From contig NZ_RAPS01000001.1 in NCBI RefSeq assembly GCF_003610255.1, positions 1,612,001 to 1,676,000 on the forward strand: 64,000 nt of DNA, in the 5' to 3' direction. Positions 61,508-64,000 of the stretch are shown piece after piece (positions within the stretch are counted from its first letter, which is position 1; every line of letters starts with the position of its first letter). The position numbers and the translations under genes were made by a program. The DNA is from Streptomyces sp. TLI_171. Its GTDB lineage: Bacteria > Actinomycetota > Actinomycetes > Streptomycetales > Streptomycetaceae. The notes below the pieces were generated by a model. That model made no database searches. It was not told the origin of the DNA and worked only from the letters and a program-made list of their open reading frames with translations.

Positions 61508-62368
61508 CTAGATGCGCACGGCCCGGCCGGTGACCCGGATCCGCGGGTCGCCGTCCAGCAGGTCGACCGTCAGCACGCCCGGCCGGCCGAGGTCCTCGCC
61601 CTGGTGGAGGGTGAGCCGCGCCGTGCCGAGCCCGCGCAGGCGGCGCAGGTAGGCGCCGAACGCGGCGGCGGCCGCACCCGTCGCCGGGTCCTCCACGATG
61701 CCGCCGACCGGGAACGGGTCGCGGACGTGGAAGGTCGCCCCGTCCTCCTCCCACACCAGCTGAACGGTCGTCAGGTCGAGCCGCCGCATCAGCGCGGCCA
61801 GCCCGTCGAAGTCGTAGTCGAGCGCGGCCAGCCGCTCCCGCGTCCCGGCGGCCAGCACCAGGTGCCGCGCCCCGGCGTACCCGATCCGCGGCGGGAAGCG
61901 CCCGTCCAGGTCCTCCGGCCGCCAGCCCAGCAGGGCCAGCGCCTCCGCCACGTCCTGCGGCGCCGCGTCCTCCACCGAGGACGGCACGCTGGTCAGGGTC
62001 GCGGAGAAGCCGTCCGCGACGGCCGTCACCTCGACCGGCACCGGCCCGGCCTTGGTCTCGAAGAGCAGCTCGCCGGCCCCGTGCCGCTCGCCGAGCGCGA
62101 CGGCGGCCGCGATCGTCGCGTGGCCGCAGAACGGCACCTCGGCGAGCGGGCTGAAGTAGCGGACCGTCCAGTTGCGCTCCGCGCCGGGGACGGCCGTCAG
62201 GAAGGCCGTCTCGGAGTACCCGAGCCGGGCGGCGACGTCGAGTTGCTGCCCGTCGGTGAGGCCGGCGGCGTCGAGGACCACCCCGGCCGGGTTGCCGCCC
62301 GCGGGGTCGGTGGTGAAGGCGGCGTAGCGCAGTGGCTCGGCGGATCCGGCCGAAGGGGTCTGGGTCAT
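61508..62368 (-). CDS. PhzF-family isomerase
   Basis: 286 residues. Opening AAFTTDPAGGNPAGVVLDA, catalytic-Glu segment LGYSETAFLTA, PLAEVPFCGHATIAAAVAL (inside GHAT) and EDPATGAAAAAFGAYL (GxxEDPATG) match PhzF. The fold is that of diaminopimelate epimerase, without Cys pairs. PhzF itself isomerises DHHA in phenazine synthesis, but no phenazine genes are here, so the substrate is unknown. Confidence 0.9.
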   Translation of the reverse strand: MTQTPSAGSAEPLRYAAFTTDPAGGNPAGVVLDAAGLTDGQQLDVAARLGYSETAFLTAVPGAERNWTVRYFSPLAEVPFCGHATIAAAVALGERHGAGELLFETKAGPVPVEVTAVADGFSATLTSVPSSVEDAAPQDVAEALALLGWRPEDLDGRFPPRIGYAGARHLVLAAGTRERLAALDYDFDGLAALMRRLDLTTVQLVWEEDGATFHVRDPFPVGGIVEDPATGAAAAAFGAYLRRLRGLGTARLTLHQGEDLGRPGVLTVDLLDGDPRIRVTGRAVRI

Positions 62369-62403
62369 ACCGGCTGAACGAGGCGCCCGGAGCAGGGATT
62401 CCC

Positions 62404-62438
62404 GGACCCGGCCCCGGCCCGGGGGCGAGGCCGGGTCC
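62404..62438. other. 10-bp inverted repeat in the divergent gap
   Basis: GGACCCGGCC at 62404-62413 and GGCCGGGTCC at 62429-62438 are perfect reverse complements around a 15-nt loop, between the PhzF and mannose synthase starts. It could be an operator or a 5' UTR structure; the strand is uncertain. A good -10, TAGACT, follows at 62484-62489. Confidence 0.4.
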
Positions 62439-62527
62439 GGGGCCGACGAACGACCCGGGGGACGAACGTTCGGGGATCACCGCTAGACTGCCGCCTCCGG
62501 CTGGTACGGCATCGAGGAAAGAAAATC

Positions 62528-63259
62528 ATGGCTGAGGCCCACCCCAAGGTTGTTGTGGTTGTTCCGACCTACAACGAGCGGGAGAACCTTCCGATCCTGG
62601 TAGGCCGCCTGGCCGACCTCGATCTGGCAAACCTTCACGTCCTGGTCGTGGACGACAACTCGCCGGACGGTACGGGCGACGTAGCGGACAAGCTGGCGGC
62701 CGACTCGGGCGGCACCCTCACGGTGCTGCACCGCACCGAGAAGGACGGCCTGGGCCGCGCGTACATCGCGGGCATGTCGCAGGCGCTGGACAACGGCGCG
62801 GACATCGTGATCCAGATGGACGCGGACCTGTCGCACCCGCACACCGCGATCCCCGCCATGGTGGAGAAGCTGACCACCACGGACGCCTCGGTGGTGCTGG
62901 GCTCGCGCTACGTGCCGGGCGGTTCGACCGCCTCGGAGTGGCCGTGGCACCGCAAGGCGCTCTCCGCCTGGGCGAACTTCTACGTCAACGCGATCCTCAG
63001 CCTGAAGGTGAAGGACGCGACCGCCGGTTTCAAGGCGTGGGAGGCGCAGGCGCTGCGCAAGGTCGACCTGCCGTCGGTGCGCTCCAACGGCTACTCGTTC
63101 CAGGTCGAGATGAACTACCGCGTGGTCAAGCACGGCATGCGCATCGCCGAGGTGCCGATCCGCTTCGAGGAGCGGGTCGAGGGCATGTCGAAGATGAGCC
63201 TGGGCGTGCAGCTGGAGTCCGCGGTGGCCCCGTGGAAGCTCCGCTTCGGCAAGAAGTAA
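62528..63259 (+). CDS. ppm1: Polyprenol-phosphate mannose synthase (GT2, Ppm1-like)
   Basis: 243 residues. VVVVPTYNERENLPILVGRL, LHVLVVDDNSPDGTGD (DxSxDGT), and VIQMDADLSHPH with the DxD-type motif are the GT2 signature of DPM synthase. FKAWEAQALRKVDLP and RVEGMSKMSLG are typical of Ppm1. It transfers mannose from GDP-mannose to polyprenyl phosphate, providing the donor for O-mannosylation and external glycosylation. No N-terminal membrane domain or adjacent lnt is seen, so this is the soluble form. GAGGAAAG lies 6 nt before ATG 62528. Confidence 0.9.
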   Translation: MAEAHPKVVVVVPTYNERENLPILVGRLADLDLANLHVLVVDDNSPDGTGDVADKLAADSGGTLTVLHRTEKDGLGRAYIAGMSQALDNGADIVIQMDADLSHPHTAIPAMVEKLTTTDASVVLGSRYVPGGSTASEWPWHRKALSAWANFYVNAILSLKVKDATAGFKAWEAQALRKVDLPSVRSNGYSFQVEMNYRVVKHGMRIAEVPIRFEERVEGMSKMSLGVQLESAVAPWKLRFGKK

Positions 63260-63279
63260 CCGCCCGAACGGCGGTGCGT

Positions 63280-63313
63280 ACGGCGCGGGTTGACGATTCG
63301 TCACCCGCGCCGT
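63280..63313. terminator. Hairpin between convergent ppm1 and ROK genes
   Basis: ACGGCGCGGGT at 63280-63290 pairs with ACCCGCGCCGT at 63303-63313; the loop contains a further GACG/CGTC pair after one bulged T. It begins 20 nt after the ppm1 stop and can serve both strands. Confidence 0.75.
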
Positions 63314-63320
63314 CGGCGTT

Positions 63321-64000
63321 TCACCGCTCCGCGCGGACCGCTTGCGGGTCGTCCAGGTAGGGCTCCCAGGCGAGTTCGGCGGCGCCGACCAGCCCGGCGT
63401 GGACGACCTGCGCGGGCACGATCGGGATGCGTCCGCTGCGGCCCCACAGGCAGCGTTCGGCGACCACGGCGGCCAGGCGGTCCGGGGCGGCGGCGAGCAG
63501 GTCGAGGTGCAGGCCGCTGAGCACGATGCGGTCGGGGTTGAGGATGTTGACCAGTCCGGCCAGGCCGAGGCCCAGCCGGTCCACCACGTGGTCGACGGCG
63601 TCGGCGGCGCCCGGGTCGCGGGCCAGTTCGCGGGCCTGCGGGAGCAGCGGCCGGGCCGGGTCGGGGCGGCGCTTCGCGGCGGCGAACAGCGCGTCGGTGT
63701 CCGTCTCGGAGTTCAGGCAGCCGCGGTTGCCGCAGGCGCAGGGCCGGCCGAGCGGGTCGACGGTGAGGTGGCCGACCTCCAGCGCCAGGCCGGAGCTGCC
63801 GGTGTGCAGGCGGCCGTCGATGACCAGGGCGCCGCCGACGCCGCGGTGGCCGGAGGTGACCAGCAGCAGCTGGCGGGCGTCGCGGCCGGCCCCGTGCCGG
63901 TGCTCGGCGAGCGCGGCGAGGTTGGCGTCGTTGGCGACGCCGGTGGGCAGCTCGGCGCGGGCCCGCGGTCCGAGGTCGGCGCGGGCGACCTGACGAGCGA
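63321..64000 (-). CDS. ROK-family regulator or sugar kinase, C-terminal part
   Basis: The frame is open to the right edge, so only the last about 226 residues are seen. VANDANLAALAEHRHGAG, GGALVIDGRLHTGSSGLALE and the zinc motif CACGNRGCLN are ROK signatures. A wider span to GLGLAGLVNILNPDRIVLSG completes the second actin-like lobe. Whether there is an N-terminal winged helix (repressor) or none (kinase) is off the window. The catalytic Asp of DGRLH-type sugar-binding lies before the visible part. Confidence 0.88.
   Translation of the reverse strand, partial: ARQVARADLGPRARAELPTGVANDANLAALAEHRHGAGRDARQLLLVTSGHRGVGGALVIDGRLHTGSSGLALEVGHLTVDPLGRPCACGNRGCLNSETDTDALFAAAKRRPDPARPLLPQARELARDPGAADAVDHVVDRLGLGLAGLVNILNPDRIVLSGLHLDLLAAAPDRLAAVVAERCLWGRSGRIPIVPAQVVHAGLVGAAELAWEPYLDDPQAVRAER

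Noticed and set aside
61508..62368. Phenazine biosynthesis
   Set aside because: Only a PhzF-fold gene is present; no phzA-G partners are in the window.
1..64000. Integrated element, prophage or genomic island
   Set aside because: I found no integrase, transposase, att repeats, tRNA edge or shift in base composition across the window.

Overview
The window is very GC-rich, densely packed chromosomal DNA. Almost every gene has G or C in third codon positions, GTG and TTG starts are common, and many gene pairs overlap as GTGA or ATGA. Protein families point to a Streptomycetaceae actinomycete (Streptomyces or Kitasatospora): an NsdA-type regulator, a DUF397 protein, a YcnI/DUF1775 protein, a DUF6643-like protein, an ARMT1-type DUF89 enzyme, an actinobacterial MscL and a polyprenol-phosphate mannose synthase. 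I saw no rRNA or tRNA gene, CRISPR array, prophage or insertion sequence.

Layout. 1-11.6 kb is housekeeping and regulatory: an EamA transporter fragment, GNAT, undecaprenyl-diphosphatase uppP behind a coupled leader ORF, VOC, a broken zinc-ribbon-like ORF, YcnI, a HEAT protein, the NsdA-like regulator with a palindrome at its promoter, an APH-like kinase, an acyl-CoA dehydrogenase and a DUF397 protein. 11.8-19.2 kb begins surface-glycan synthesis: DhaM, a sugar epimerase, NUDIX, then a leftward row of NeuD-type acetyltransferase, priming sugar transferase, GT4 and polysaccharide deacetylase, with a second deacetylase on the plus strand. 19.3-24.9 kb holds a NarK-like transporter, a DinB-like protein, an ArsR-SRPBCC fusion, a glutamate-racemase-like protein, an HpnB-like glycosyltransferase and a methyltransferase. 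24.9-28.2 kb is a Wzm/Wzt (TagGH-like) glycan exporter with its glycosyltransferase. 28.4-30.5 kb codes for exported proteins.

30.5-41.1 kb is the core glycan cluster: a DUF89/ARMT1 protein, GT4 enzymes on both strands, then a tightly coupled run of Wzc-like ATPase, GT4, GNAT, polymerase-like membrane protein and DegT/StrS aminotransferase. The three glycan islands together look able to build and export an amino-sugar-containing polysaccharide. uppP (1.5 kb) and the polyprenol-phosphate mannose synthase (62.5 kb) supply related lipid-carrier chemistry.

41.1-48 kb carries mscL, a Pro/Gln/Ala-rich DUF6643-like protein, a MOSC protein, a beta-helix/AAA+ fusion and a divergent SDR/LysR pair. 48.0-52.9 kb is a compact polymorphic-toxin module: a WXG/PPE-like helical protein, a 1238-residue RHS/YD-repeat protein with a variable-looking RNase-like tail, and a translationally coupled small gene that is the likely immunity protein. 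53-64 kb holds a TetR gene with two palindromic operators, a DUF4267 protein, a Cds1-like PLP enzyme, an FtsX/LolD-type ABC transporter with a SHOCT protein, a NarL-type two-component system, PhzF, the mannose synthase and a truncated ROK regulator.
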